Under the pieces are notes generated by a model, which was not told the DNA's origin, searched no databases, and was given only the letters and a program-made list of their open reading frames with translations. From positions 145,974,204-146,038,203 of the forward strand of contig NC_091126.1 in the NCBI RefSeq assembly GCF_040183065.1: a stretch of DNA of 64,000 nt, read 5' to 3'. A program made the position numbers and the translations under genes. Positions 34,441-46,589 of the stretch are shown in pieces; the stretch's first letter is position 1, and each line of letters begins with the position of its first letter. The stretch comes from Periplaneta americana (Eukaryota; Arthropoda; Insecta; Blattodea; Blattidae).

Positions 34441-35070
34441 AAACTGTTACTCGCGTTGGACACACGTGAAATTTCATCGGTGCAATTTTTCACACATCGC
34501 ACGTGAAACCATTCTTTTTTGGCATTCTTCAACACACTGAACACAAAATTCTCTATTATTGTCATCGTAGTAACACCCACTACAGGCTGAAAAATTATTT
34601 GTTTTTTTTTTTTTTTGGATTGTCTAAATTATTTGATGAACTAAGTCCCTCCTCTACACGCCTAGCAACTGATGACTTCCTTCTGCGAAAATCCTAACTT
34701 CTTTTTCCTGTTTAGTTTCTTTAGGTATTTACTATAGTTTTCAGACGTTATTATGACTGGTTTGCAGTTTTCTTACTCTTTTACCACCAGATGTAAGTGT
34801 TAGCAGCGGAACTGGCGACAGTTCTTCAAAGGAAGTGTCAGTAAGTGAGGAATTAGACAAGTCTAAATGTCCTTGTGCAGATGGTGTCTGTGGTGTTCTT
34901 GAGGGAGTGGTAATTTCTTTAACGCGAATTTCACATCAATTTTCAGCTAGAACCAGATCGTACTGAAACATATTATCCTACAGTACGTCAGGATGTTAAT
35001 TCTTTTACGACATTAATATTGTTAATCCATATAGCCTTTAGTGCCTCTGATTTAGGTTCTGATGGATATG
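34441..35070. other. No gene seen
   Basis: AT-rich, with a T-run near 34602-34616. The ORF at 34503 is unrecognised. Confidence 0.45.
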
Positions 35071-35072
35071 TA

Positions 35073-36155
35073 GGTTGAAGGTGCCTAATTCCGTGATACT
35101 CCTAATGCCGTGATAAACTTTCAATTGACTGCCATGGAGTTGTGGTCTCTGACTTCTAAGTTTTTACCAGGAGATATCTTCTTTTCAATTCTATTGACTA
35201 CCCGCCTTTTGAATAGAAGCAGTCGACTGCAGAAGCTTTTGTTCAGTGAAAGGTGGTTGACCAGTAAGTTTTTCTTTCTCTTGTGACCGCTCCTGAAGAA
35301 ACATTTTATATTTGAGGCAAGAATTAATATAGCATTATAAAAGTGATATATTACTGTAGATTATAGTCAGCTGAATCAATGCGTATGATTATTTAAACAT
35401 TGTAAGACAATAACAATGCTACAGGAGCTTTCCCATTTTCGGATTCATTTTCATATTTCTCCTTCCTGGCTCACTCGACCAGTGATGCCAACGCTAAATT
35501 GTTAAAATTAATGTCTATGAAAGAAAATAGTTCGTGGAAATAATAATAGAAATAAGTTATAGAAAACATAATTTATAATTATAATAACATAATAGGGCGT
35601 ATATTTAACTTAATTACTGCTGTTGTTAGGAATATAAATAATGAGAAATAATTGTGTTATAATTCAATTTATTCAAATTTAATTTTGTATTGAATTTAAC
35701 TTTCAGTTTTTGTTATTTATAATATATTAATATGCAATATGTATTCATGTAGTTACACAAGTATTTTCTATGAAATTTGTCACTTACGTCCTTTTTCTAT
35801 GTTGTAATTTCTTGCTTAATCCACATTAAAACAATATACCATGACTTTTAAGTGTTTTTACAAATACACGTTTGTTTTCGGAGCAGTTAATGAGGATTGT
35901 TTTAGTATCACGGAATTAGGAAATCACATCACGGAATTTGGATCCCTGTCACGGATTTAGGAGCCACTGTATAACAATGAAAGATTCATATATGTATTAT
36001 ATATCAAACTTGTGAAACTGTTGACAGTGAATGTTGTAAAAACTGTATCTAAAGGTCGAAATAACGTCATTAGGTGTTATATGAAAATGTTTAGTACAAT
36101 TTTGGCATAAATATAGAATTTATTAAATATGTCACGGAATTAGGCAACCTTACCC
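35073..36155. mobile_element. TIR element with CCTAATTCCGTGATA ends, 1.08 kb
   Basis: Left GGTTGAAGGTGCCTAATTCC, right (reverse complement) GGGTAAGGTTGCCTAATTCC, flanked by TA. Internal copies of TCACGGAATTAGG occur near 35908. It shares its ends with the 236-bp element at 61133. No transposase, so both are non-autonomous Tc1/mariner-like derivatives. Confidence 0.8.
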
Positions 36156-36185
36156 TACATCTATTATCAGGCAGTAAATCTCACT

Positions 36186-36235
36186 TGACGATGTGTCAGA
36201 GGAAGAACAATTGTTTGTATGCATCTGAAGTCTGA
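36186..36235 (+). repeat. Short repeat shared with 62665-62715
   Basis: GACGATGTGTCAGAGGAAGA and TTTGTATGCATCTGAAGTCT occur in both places. Fragment of an unknown dispersed element. Confidence 0.7.
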
Positions 36236-36552
36236 TTTCTCTTTTATACCTAAAAATATCCAACACAGTAAAACTATGCACCTGTCGACAGGTGGTCGCA
36301 TCTGCACGTAGTTCTACGTAAAGATACGCATCACATTAAAGCTATACACTCATCAATATTTTGTACTGATCGTCTTTTTGTACCTGGAGTAAAGGGTTTG
36401 GTGAATTTGCCATCTTTTGAACCTTTAAGATAAAGCCATATTTGATTTTTGGTCATGCTACTAAATTATAGACTGTTAATTCTATGTTTGGAGTAGGAGC
36501 AGGCAGCACGGTGACAATGTGAAAATATGGTAGGCAATCTCAAGCGACTTTA

Positions 36553-36947
36553 TACTTGTTTTTTTGAAAGATGGGACATGACAGGAGCGTTGCGATTGGA
36601 AAAACAACTGAATGTCACATAGCGTGATAAGCCTGTTGCTACGGTAACAACGGTTGAGTTGCCAAACTTACAGTTTCCATATGGCGAGTGCTTAATAGCT
36701 CGCTCGGCTACATTTATTGTGCACACAATGTTAGCATTGGCACGTTTCGTCTTTGATTCTCTGTCGATTTTTGTATTGTTTTCTTACCTTCGCGTCAAGT
36801 GTCAATGTTTTAACGTCAGCCATTTTAACGACAATTGATAGCTACCATCAGCTGGCAGCATGTTCGTCCATATTGACAACATGGCACTGTAGTTCCAAGC
36901 TCGGCTGCTTAACTGTCATGTCCCATCTTAAAAAAAAAAAACAAGTA
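36553..36947. mobile_element. TIR element with TACTTGTTTTTTT ends, ~395 bp
   Basis: The left ends in AAAGATGGGACATGACAG; the right starts CTGTCATGTCCCATCTT and ends in an A-run plus CAAGTA. TA flanks both sides. Non-coding MITE. Confidence 0.8.
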
Positions 36948-37139
36948 TAGGTTACTGTTGTGCTACCTCAAAATTCCGAGAAACGACAGAAAAATTTCTT
37001 CTGCCTGGGATAGTCTTTTATGCAGTGGCATCTCGTGGCCTAGAATTTGTCCGGGACTATTTGATTACAGTTTGTCATGCGTGGTACTAAAACTAAAAAG
37101 TCATTTCATTATTGCTCATAAAACTTCATTACCTTTACT

Positions 37140-38160
37140 TGTATTACACTATTTTACCGCGACACGAACGCGACCGCGACAGAAATTAATGAGCCCCAAC
37201 AGTCGTCCCTCTCCCGGCGCCTTCACTTGCAACATCTGTGTTATAGGATCTAGCATCTCCGTGCACTGAGCACTACGCCGAACCTGGAACTACGGCATAC
37301 TCCCCTCATAAGTTCTGTACTGGGGATCTAGCATCTCCGGGCTAGAATTTACCTGTCGCTTCTACAACAGAAGACTGTAGCATCTCCTCCGCGTAGATGA
37401 AGTACAAACTTTGACTATAAAAAGAACGAGAATTCCTCTATATTTGAGAGTTGTTCGTAAATATCTGAAATAATATATTACGCAAATTTTCATGCGGGGC
37501 TGAGCCCCGAAAGGACGAGACGCCCCTGCATTTAGGTGTCATAGATCTACGACAAGCGATCAACAGCTTTAATTTCCTCTCTGAGTAACCCATGTAGATG
37601 TCACCGCCCCCTCAGAACATTGCCGTCTGCCATATTTGAACCCGCGAACTTGGCGCCTGTTATTTCATTGTACCGGACTTAGTACGGGTGGAGGTGCGGA
37701 TGTTTGGGAGGCTGGGCACGGAAGATCGGAAGTGATGTGCGACACTGGAGGGCGGGAAGTTGCACTTCCTGCACTTGCACACATGACGCATTGTTCGACA
37801 GCCTTCGAATTGCGGGTGCGCAGCCATGCGCGTATAGCGGGGTTCGCTGAACTGATCACGTAAATCGAAATTTTAGAATTGTAATGGAGGCCCTCTACAG
37901 TTTCAAACCATGGGCTCGCATGACCTACATAAAATCTCAGTTTATACATTGTCCGACTTGGATAAACATAGCGTGACACCCTATGCACCAGCACTCTGTA
38001 GCGTTGTTTGTTTTCTTCTATCTTGCGGAGTCGATGTTGATCTTGATGCTAAACTGACCTACGTAACGCTTACAACAATACATTATTTATATTCAACATC
38101 CTAAATATATCGTAAGAGTAACTGTACGACGCGAGACCCTCTACTTCACCCTTGTAGGCG
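37140..38160. other. GC-richer unassigned region
   Basis: Less AT-rich than its surroundings. Near-identical TAGCATCTCC occurs three times (37250, 37330, 37378). GGGGCTGAGCCCC is a small palindrome at 37496. The patch at 37640-37860 is GC-rich and open on both strands (75 and 109 codons) without a recognised domain. It could be a decayed element or a regulatory CpG patch. No exon model holds up. Confidence 0.35.
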
Positions 38161-38175
38161 GTCCTCATAGGCGAA

Positions 38176-39110
38176 AAGAGAACCGTTTTTTAGGGGGGGG
38201 GACAAGCAAAACCATAGAATCCCGATATAACGAGATTATGGGAGACATCATTTATCTCACCCCTCCATTATAGCTTGACCTTGGCACAGTATATCGGAAT
38301 ATGATCATTAATAAAGTATTGTAAAATGAAGTAAAATTGTTACAAAATATACAGACAATTTTACTTTGTTTTTCCTCTTGTACAGAGGAGGGACACAAAC
38401 CCTTACACTGCAGCCTGAGGTTTATTTTGCTTACCACTCCTATTCTGTGAATGATTGGGTAGCCAAACTGCCGCGCTCTTGTACAAGTACAGCACGCCTC
38501 ACCGTGAACTTAACCCGAGCTATTCTATGGATGATATGTGAATTAATGATGAAGAAATGAGTCCGAGGTCCAACACCGAAAATTACCGAGCAATTATACT
38601 TCAATTGCTTGAGGAAAAACCCCTATCAAGTAATTTGTCCAACCAGGATTTGAATCTGGGGCCGCTCGTTTCATGGCCAGAAGTGCTAACCATTACTTCA
38701 CAGCGGTGAACCAATTTTACATTTACTTTGCCTGTTTATCTAAAAAAGCAACGTATCATATGGAATGTAAATTTTATTATTATTCATATTTCTCCAAGTG
38801 GCAGCTTGAACACCTGCAGAGTTCTAACACATCAGTACAGGCTGTTACAGAAAGAAAAACACCTTACAATGCCTCCATTCATCAAATGAGGTATATATTA
38901 AAAAATTTAAAATACATATTACAGTCCAAACACAAGGTCTGAAGACATTAATTCGTCAATTTAAGCACAGAAACTTAATCATAAACAAAAGCAAGAAAAA
39001 TCTTTTGAATTCAATACTTTCTAACGTTAATAGAAAAAAAAAAGGAGTTTGGCCAAGTCTGGGGGGGGGCAGTGCCCCATTCCGCCCTATAACTGCGCCT
39101 ATGGCGATCC
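38176..39110 (+). repeat. Dispersed repeat RepA, copy 2
   Basis: Same order of blocks as 2829-4840 but without the hAT insertion: the empty target lies near 38920-38935 (CAGTCCAAACACA). It carries its own SINE-like insertion at 38562-38706 and a second unshared block at 38330-38560. Confidence 0.78.
38562..38706 (-). mobile_element. tRNA-derived SINE fragment
   Basis: On the minus strand: GTAATGGTTAGCACTTCTGG (A box), CCCCAGATTCAAATCCTGG (B box), GGACAAATTACTTG, TTTTTCCTCAA and TTTTCGGTGTTGGACCTCGG. The body resembles that of the 30549 SINE (TTTTCCCTCAA, TTTCGGTGCTGGACCCCGG), but the head is different. 3' end missing. Confidence 0.8.
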
Positions 39111-39119
39111 TCAACTTAC

Positions 39120-39470
39120 TGGGATTCATTTTGTAATTATTGTAATGGTTTATTGAACTTTAAATTAATATAAACGAGTAATAATTGAGGTGCGCCTATT
39201 CGCTATATTGTAAAATTGTCTCATAACAAGTAAATAGGATCGTTTCAAACTGTCCATGAAGTATATGACTAAACTCGTAAACCTCTTGAGGAGAAGCGTT
39301 GATATCGACAACCCTCAAAGAAAACACCTATAAAAAGTGTCATCAAATTCTTGCATTGGTGGCGAAATGTTGGTCTAAACTCTGTCTCTCGCGCTGGCAG
39401 TTTTTAATGTGGGAATAGTAGTTTTCATTTACATGGTTATTTAGTGAAGTGGGTGTCGAAGTAAGGAACT
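39120..39470. other. No gene seen
   Basis: AT-rich flanking sequence between RepA and a SINE head fragment. Confidence 0.45.
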
Positions 39471-39474
39471 TACG

Positions 39475-39531
39475 CCCGAGTGTAGCTCAGGATCATTACG
39501 TAAACGCACCTACGGCTGAGCTACGCCAGTG
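39475..39531 (-). mobile_element. SINE head fragment (GTAGCTCAG type)
   Basis: On the minus strand TGGCGTAGCTCAGCCGTAGG then TGAGCTACACTCGGGCGT, the 5' part of the SINE at 28272, cut before the B box. Confidence 0.75.
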
Positions 39532-39654
39532 GATGGGAATAGTTTTTATCAATGTTGATTGCAGTATGTCTTTCACCGCTTCACGTTACATACACAAATG
39601 TTAATTAAATATATTGGTTTAAATGTCATATTGAGAGTTCATATAAGTTCGTGA

Positions 39655-40264
39655 ATTATAATATCAAATAGTTTGTTTTATTTTCAGTCTATCACTTATC
39701 AAGCTATGGCAGCAGAAGTAGATTCTGTTACATGAATTACAATATATTAATATGCATAATATGCATCACGAATATTTTCGACTTTTTTATGTAAGTCATC
39801 TTCAGGTGATATAATTTACTAACAAATAATTACAATTGAACGTAGGTGAAAAGATATAAAGATAAAAACATATATTAAACACAAATAAAAATATTTTTTT
39901 TAACCTTGCTTGCTCATTTTAAAGAGGCTAAATGGCGTCAAACATAGTATTGAATTAAAACATTCAGATAAAAAACTTTCCAGTAAATATGATTGAAATT
40001 AGAAACAGTATATTTAAATGGCAAACAATGTGCCGAAGTTGAAGAATTAAAATGGTTTAAAATTATTTTAAACTGAAGGCTGAGGTTTGTTCATTTGTAA
40101 TACAATGTTCAACATGTTGAAATTCTGTAGGAAGTAGATGTAAAAAAGTCTAAAATATTCGTGATGCATATTAATATATTGTAATTGATGTAACAATCTA
40201 CTTCTCCTACCACAACTTGATAAGTGATAGACTGAAAATAAAACAAACTATTTCATATTAATAT
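39655..40264. mobile_element. MITE with ~130-bp inverted repeats
   Basis: AAATAGTTTGTTTTATTTTC, AGTCTATCACTTATCAAG, AGAAGTAGATT, TACAATATATTAATATGCAT and CACGAATATTTT follow in order from the left. The same string in the same order appears reading inward from the right end at 40264. The central 350 bp is AT-rich and non-coding. No clear target duplication. Confidence 0.87.
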
Positions 40265-40379
40265 ATTGAGTTAAACAGTTAACTTAGCAAGATCATTTTG
40301 AGATTCGGGATGATAAACGCATAAGTAAAAGATAAGTAAATCTATTAGATTAGAAACAATCTGTGTTATGGAGTGGTAT

Positions 40380-41150
40380 TTTTGATTGATGGATTCGACT
40401 GTATCGGTGGTGCGGTTTTACTTCCGAACAATCTGTGCTATCGAGTGGCATTGTCGCTTTATGGAATCTATTGTTAGCGAGGCAGTTCTGGTCCCGAACA
40501 ATCTGTGTTATCGAATGGCGTTGTCGATTGATGAAATCGATTATATTGTCGAGGAAGTTCTACTACCGATCAATCTGTTACCACATTGTTATCGATTGAT
40601 AAAGTTTGAATGTGTTGTGTTGTCGAGACTGTCCTGCTCCCGAATAATCTTTGCTATCGAGTGGCAATTTTCATTGATGGAATCGACTGCGTTGGCGAAA
40701 GAGTCTGTCCTTCTCCCGAACGATCTGTGGACCTATTATCAAGTGACATTATTGATTTATGTAGTTGATTGTGTTGTCGAGGCAGTTCTTCTACTGAACA
40801 ATATGTGTAATCGTTTGACAATTCCAACTGATGGAGTCGATTGAATTGCTGAAACAGTTCTGATCCCAAAGAATCTGTGTAATCGAGTGGCATTGTCGAT
40901 TATTGAAGTCGATTATATTAACGAAACAGTTCTGCTCCTGAACAATCTGTGTCGAGTGGCACTGTCGATTGATGTTATCGATTGTGTTTGTGAGACAGTT
41001 GTGGTCTCGAGCAATGTGTTATCGAGTAGCATTGTCGATTGATGGAATCAATTATGTTGAAGACGGTTCTTCTCCCAAACGATCTCGCATTGTAGATTGA
41101 TGGAATTGTGTTGATGAGACATTTCTGCGTTATGAAGTAGAAAAGTAATT
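40380..41150 (+). repeat. Diverged ~72-bp minisatellite, about 11 units
   Basis: Units start ATTGATGGAATCGATT, continue GTTGTCGAGGCAGTTCT, then CCCGAACAATCTGTG and TATCGAGTGGCATTGTCG. Starts fall near 40384, 40454, 40524, 40592, 40673, 40755, 40828, 40899, 40968, 41037 and 41098. Units are about 70-90% alike, so the array is old. The 152-codon frame at 40386 simply reads through it. Confidence 0.88.
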
Positions 41151-41177
41151 AAACTGCGCAATGTCTGTGATTGTCTG

Positions 41178-41570
41178 ATGTTTTATTCCTCAAAGAGGGA
41201 CAAAGATCTCGTCAGAAAAGACGATGGTGTGTTGAAAAATGATGATCCTCGTAGGGAGATTATAATATCTACTGTGAGAAATAAGAGAACAATCAACATC
41301 AGGAGTTTTATGTATATGAGATGGAAGCCCTTGCAATCGGAGGTAGTTTTGAATTTGATCATTTCATTTACAGTGAGAAATAGCATTCATTCCTATTTAC
41401 TACCATCGATAAGTCAGGCAATCACGCTTCGGTCACTAACATCTGAGGTCTTCTCTTCTCTTGCTTCGAACTACAGAATCGAAAGTCCAACGTGCTGGCA
41501 AGTGATTAATGAACTACTCACTCCATTTGGAATAAACTTCACGAAAATGCACCGCGCAAGACGATTGTAA
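41178..41570 (+). other. Unassigned 130-codon ORF
   Basis: Open from 41178 to 41570 directly after the minisatellite, not obviously repetitive. Contains RKDDGVLKNDDPRREI and SQAITLRSLTSEVFSSLA. No domain recognised, no signal peptide or membrane segment, weak start context. Possibly a decayed element ORF or chance. Confidence 0.2.
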
Positions 41571-41884
41571 AACCGCACAGGACTTCTGGAAGTTATGGAA
41601 TGTGAAAAAATATATTACAACCATAGATAACAAGCAAGTTCTAATTCAAGTTTTTTAATAAACCTGACTAAAATTTTTAACTATAAGAAGAATTTCAATA
41701 TTCTTCTGAAGGCATTTTGTTTTGAGAAGTTTTCTTCCATATGTGCAGACATTGGTATAGCGTATATGAATTTGGATGTAATCGTGGAATATTAAAACGG
41801 TCAGATTTCGTTCAGGACCGAAGGATGATTTCCTGTCAGTATCACATCCAGTTACATTTCGGACGTGTTCTCTTGATCTGAGGT

Positions 41885-42095
41885 TGCGCTTGAGCGTGAG
41901 TTCGATTCCCACTTGGGCTGATTACCTGATTGGTTTTATTCCGACATTTTCCACAACAGCAAGGATAATATCAAGTAGTCCATGGCGATTTCTCGGCCTC
42001 AGCTCGTGAAATTACCATTTCCTATCACCAATTCCGCCGAAGCTAAGTAACATCGAAGTTGGTACAGCGTCATTACATAACCGATTTAGTAAAAA
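41885..42095 (+). mobile_element. SINE (28272 type), head truncated
   Basis: Starts at GCGTGAGTTCGATTCCCACT (B box), then TGGGCTGATTACCTGATTGG, CTATCACCAATTCCGCCGA and GGTACAGCGTCATTACATAA. Diverged and missing its A box. Confidence 0.88.
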
Positions 42096-42203
42096 AAGTA
42101 AATTACACTTTCCATATAGTGCGCATTGTCATTTTCTTGGAGATGAATCGTATTCCTTAAGGAAGGACTTAATGCAATCATTTCCGAGAACATCGCTAAC
42201 AAA

Positions 42204-42450
42204 TGAAGAGTCCACTGCAAGAATGATAGATGTCACTTTCTTGTCGAAAATGAACCAAGACAGTCAATGTATAGCTTAAGACATATAGAATGTACATAGC
42301 GAGTTATATGGCATTAACACTGATAGTCATTGTCCAGTAATGATCGGAAAATCACAGTTAAGCTTTGAGCGCTAAGCATTTCAAACTTTCAATTGGTTCA
42401 CCTGCAAAATGTATTCCAAATGACGTCCATCATTCTTGTAGTGGACTCTT
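42204..42450. mobile_element. MITE with GAAGAGTCCACT ends, ~247 bp
   Basis: TGAAGAGTCCACTGCAAGAA at 42204, continuing TGATAGATGTCA. The right end reverse-complemented gives TGAAGAGTCCACTACAAGAA and TGATGGACGTCA. Non-coding. I recall this terminus as common in insects. Confidence 0.8.
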
Positions 42451-42485
42451 CAAATATCAATGACTGAATGAATAAATGAATGAAT

Positions 42486-42569
42486 GAGTCAGTCAGTCAG
42501 TCAGTGTCAGTCAGTCAGTCAGTCAGTCAGTCAGTCAGTCAGTCAGTCAGTCAGTCAGTCAGTCAGTCA
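42486..42569. repeat. (GTCA)n microsatellite
   Basis: About 20 GTCA units with one dinucleotide slip near 42505; (TGAA)n precedes it. Confidence 0.95.
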
Positions 42570-43300
42570 AAATAGTAGTGAATAGTGAAGTCAGTTTGAA
42601 TATGTAATGTCAGCGTAATTATATCGTGCCTCCATATTGATTATAGACTCAATACACTCATTAGAACCAGATACCCATGCTGAAGTCGTTATCCCTGTGA
42701 ACTAGCAGTTTCGCGAAGACAATGCCGGAAGAAGAGAGATTTCAAGGAAGGACGTGAAAGCCAATAATTTAGATAATATACTAATAAAAGTAGAAGGAAA
42801 TCGGAGGGAAGGGATTAGGTCCTTGGTCCATTCCTGTTAGGTCTCATCCCGAAATTATTTGTCTTAGCGCTCGAAAGAAACCACGAAGAAACCAAGGGCA
42901 GGACGAGTTCTCTTGCTGACGAAAAACCAATTTGCTTACTGTGTGACTCTAATGAATCATAGGGGTAAAACCCTCAAATTGGCCCTTATTAGGCACTTCC
43001 CACTTCATTAACATAAAATTTAACAAATTTATAATTATCAGCGACGATGAAAATTAATATGATGAGAAATGTTGATGTAAGTACCACGTTTTGTAACTTG
43101 ATTTCTTGCTAAACAATAATAATTCATGGAGATAATGCAAAGTTTGAAAATGCAGATAAATTTCTGGTATAATATTACGTCTTCACGTTTTTTTTAATTT
43201 TAGACAATTACCTAATGAACAAAACATACTACCCACCATCATATATTGCGTTTCACAAATAGCTTATTTTGGAGGGAAATGTTTATCTGTGTCGAGAGGG
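42570..43300. other. No gene seen
   Basis: AT-rich sequence with no recognised element ends or frames. Confidence 0.45.
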
Positions 43301-43305
43301 ACTAA

Positions 43306-44034
43306 ATGAAAATACTGCATTAATTATAAATGGTGTACTTTATTTAACATTGATAATTATTTTAACTGAAAAATGAATACTTTCAAAACATAGACATAAT
43401 TATATTGATCATATAAATAAACAAATACATTTAAATTGATTATAACTCCATAAGGTCTTTCTTATTTACAGACGCAACTTTCAATTTTATGTTTAAAGTT
43501 ATTCCATCTTCCATGTCCTCTGGCGGGGAAGCAACACTTGTCACAAAACTTGCATTGGTAAGGACTTCAGATATCTCATCATCTCAAGAAAATTTGTAAA
43601 TTTGTAATTGGCTAAAGCAACTAACAGAAGTTGTTTACTTATGTAAAGACACTTCTCCCAACATCGCAGCAACTGGCTTCGCATTTATCTTGCTCTTTAA
43701 GGTACTGAATAGGAGTTGTATGGCAGGTAATGATTTCCTTCTGATCTTCATAAAATTGTTGAAAGAATGCCCCGAAAATAGTTTAAATTTCAATAGAATG
43801 ATTTTATTGTGTGTTCGGAAGATAAAATTTAATATTTTTGTACTGGATTGTTACTATTAAAGGGAATTAATTATTTTACATCGCAAATGATGAAACATGA
43901 ATTTTAAATAGTTTCCAACATGACTTACAGTATTACGGAATTGATATTTCTTATGCTTTCTCCCACAAAACTCGAATTAATTTCTTACAAACATAAAAGC
44001 AGTCCAAGAAAATTTACTTAATAAAGTTGTGAAA

Positions 44035-44088
<54 letters not shown>

Positions 44089-44357
44089 TAAATATGTATT
44101 TTTGCTCTCGTTCGAAGAACCGAATTCATTTAGTTTATATAGGGTAGAGTCGGGTAGTATCGGACATCGGGTAATATCGGACAGTGAGTTTCTTTCATCT
44201 ACCACACGATGATAGTACCTGATTGACATGATTACGTTTCTGTGATGTCGCATAGAGAAACGTAACCATGTCATTCAGGTACTACCATATGGTGGTAGAT
44301 GAAAGAAACGCACTGTCCGATACTACCCGATGTCCGATACTACCCGACTCTCCCCTA
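43306..44357 (-). repeat. Arm 2 of the ~1.04-kb inverted duplication
   Basis: Reverse complement of 29042-30083, from ATGAAAATACTGCATTAATT to the MITE terminus at 44357, with a (TTA)n run at 44037-44090. The arms differ by small substitutions and repeat length only. Confidence 0.9.
44142..44355. mobile_element. MITE P copy 4 (214 bp)
   Basis: GGGTAGAGTCGGGTAGTATC to CTACCCGACTCTCCCC, flanked by TA, in inverted orientation relative to copy 2, as expected from the duplication. Confidence 0.92.
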
Positions 44358-45608
44358 ACATTCTATTACTATATTTTCTTTCTTAATCTGATGTAACACT
44401 CCCTTATTTTTTATAAAGTTCTTAGTGTAATGTAGCATTTCCTCGCTTTTCTTCTGTTCTTATTGTTAGTGTAGGTAATGTAGCAATTTATTAATTTCCT
44501 AACGTTCTTAATGTAGTGTAACAAGTCATGACATTTCTCCTATTCTTAAGGTAATGTGAAACTTTTTAATTTTCTTTCATTCCTAGTACAATGTAGCACT
44601 CCTCTCTTTTCTTTTATTTGTAATCTAATGTGACATTTATCCCTAGTCTACTATTCTTAATGTAATAGTATATTACGATACATGGTTGGGAAGTGCTTTT
44701 TACAAAATCGAGGTAAAGTTTGGAAAACGAGCAGAACACGATCATGTTTTCAAAAATTGCAAATAAAATATATTTTACATTGAAAATTTAGAGCAATATT
44801 AATTCAAAGTAATGGTAACTAAGTAACAATAAGTGCACTGTAATGCATGTATTTCAGTATAGTTTTATGTTATGAAGAATGGTTTCCCTAGCAACAAATT
44901 TCTGTGTGGGAATTCTAACTTTCAAGAAATAATACCAATAGCTATAAATACAACAAAAACACGATAGTGCAAAAAATAACATTTCTTGCTTTCATTCTAT
45001 TCTTAATGTAATGTAAGCACTTGATTACTTTTTATTCGAAGTAACACTTGAATAATTTCTTTACTGTTCTTAATGTAATAATACTATACAGTAGTTCATT
45101 GCTTTTGTACTATTCTTAATGTAATAACTACCACACTTCATAATTTTTCTTCTATTCGTAATGTAATATAACACTTATTTACTATTCTAATAATCTTAGT
45201 GTCGACTAATGTAACACTTCAAAAAATTTCTATCAATATAAATGTAATATTACACTCCATTAGTTTTCTACTATAATAATACAATTCTCGTATGACATTC
45301 CATTCAATTTATACTAATTGTAATATAATACAACATTCATTACTTCCCTAACAAACTTAATGAAATGTAACACTTCATTAATTTTGTACAGTTCCGGGAA
45401 AAAATGGGCCGCCTAATTTTAGTAAGTTCCAGATACAAAGCACTGCGCAGTAAACAAGAGCGCCTAAATGTACGCTACTTGTTGAAAGTCTTGCGAAGCT
45501 TGATGCCTACATTTAGGAGGACTGCTATCAAGATTCGGCCCACATTTTATTTCCATATCTGTACTAAGGACCTGCAAAATGATTTTGACAATGCATTTCA
45601 ATAAAATT

Positions 45609-46589
45609 ATGAGGATCCTGAAGAAAATGGGTTTGAATTTGAAAGAGAGAAGGCTATTCTGTAACTTTTATTTGAAACAGCGAATCAAAGTCAGGATAAG
45701 AGAAGAAATGTGAAAAGGAAGTGGAAAACGGACAGGAGTACGACAAGGATGCCCTTTATCACTCTATTCAACATCTACTTAGAGAATTTTATGAAGAACT
45801 GTTTCCAGAACATGGGAGAGATTCAAGTGGAAGAAGAAGAATAAAGTGCATAAGATTTTCTGGTGATATGGCGTTGTTAGCAGAAGAGGAGACGATACTA
45901 AGGGACATGCTAAATGACATTTTACGCAATATGGGATGAAAATAAGTGGAAACAAAGCGAAGATCATGGTTATCGGAAGAAACCTAAAGAAGTTAAACTT
46001 CCAAATTCGAATGGAGGCAGTGGAATGAGTGGGCAGCTTAAAATATTTGGGATGTATATATAAGTAGTAATGTGAGCTGCTGCCAAGAAGCCAAAAGTAG
46101 GATAACAATAAAATTGCAAAGGAAGCTTTTAATATAAAAAGAAGCATCTTCTGCGAACCTCTAGAAAAACAACTTAGGAAAAGACGAGTGAAGTGCTTTG
46201 TGTGGAATATGACATTGTATCGGGGGCAAACATGGCCATTTCGACGAAGTGAAAAGAAACGACTTGAAGCATTTGAAATGTGGACATGGAGGAGAATGGA
46301 GCGTGTGAAATCGACAGACAGAATAAGAAATGAAGCTGTGCTAGAAAGAACGGGTGAAGAAAAAATAATGCTGAAACTGATCAGGAAGAGAAAAAAGAAT
46401 TGGTTGGGTCACTGTCTGAGAAGAAACTGCCTACTGAAGAATGCATTGGAAGGAAAGGTGAACGGAAGAAAAATTCGGGACAGAAGAAGATATCAGATGC
46501 TAGACAACATTAAGATACATGGATCATATACGGAGACTAAGAGGAAGGCGGAAAATGGGAAAGAATGGAGAATGTTGAGTTTACAGTGA
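45609..46589 (+). pseudogene. LINE-B reverse transcriptase remnant
   Basis: Across frames on the plus strand: KKMGLNLKERRLFCNFYLKQ, GKRTGVRQGCP (RT block before the active site), IRFSGDMALLAEEETILRDM (active-site block, with the expected ADD changed to SGD), KYLG, then a clean 133-codon frame (46188-46589) with KCFVWNMTLYRGQTW, RRMERVKSTDRIRNEAVLER, KKNWLGHCLRRNCLL and GRKIRDRRRYQMLDNIK. Stops and frameshifts near 45707, 45940 and 46130 and the damaged active site show it is dead. 5' and 3' limits uncertain; no tail repeat is clear. Confidence 0.85.

Noticed and set aside
37640..37860. GC-rich patch as a second promoter or exon
   Set aside because: No start or donor arrangement comparable to 19524, and frames open on both strands; left as unassigned.
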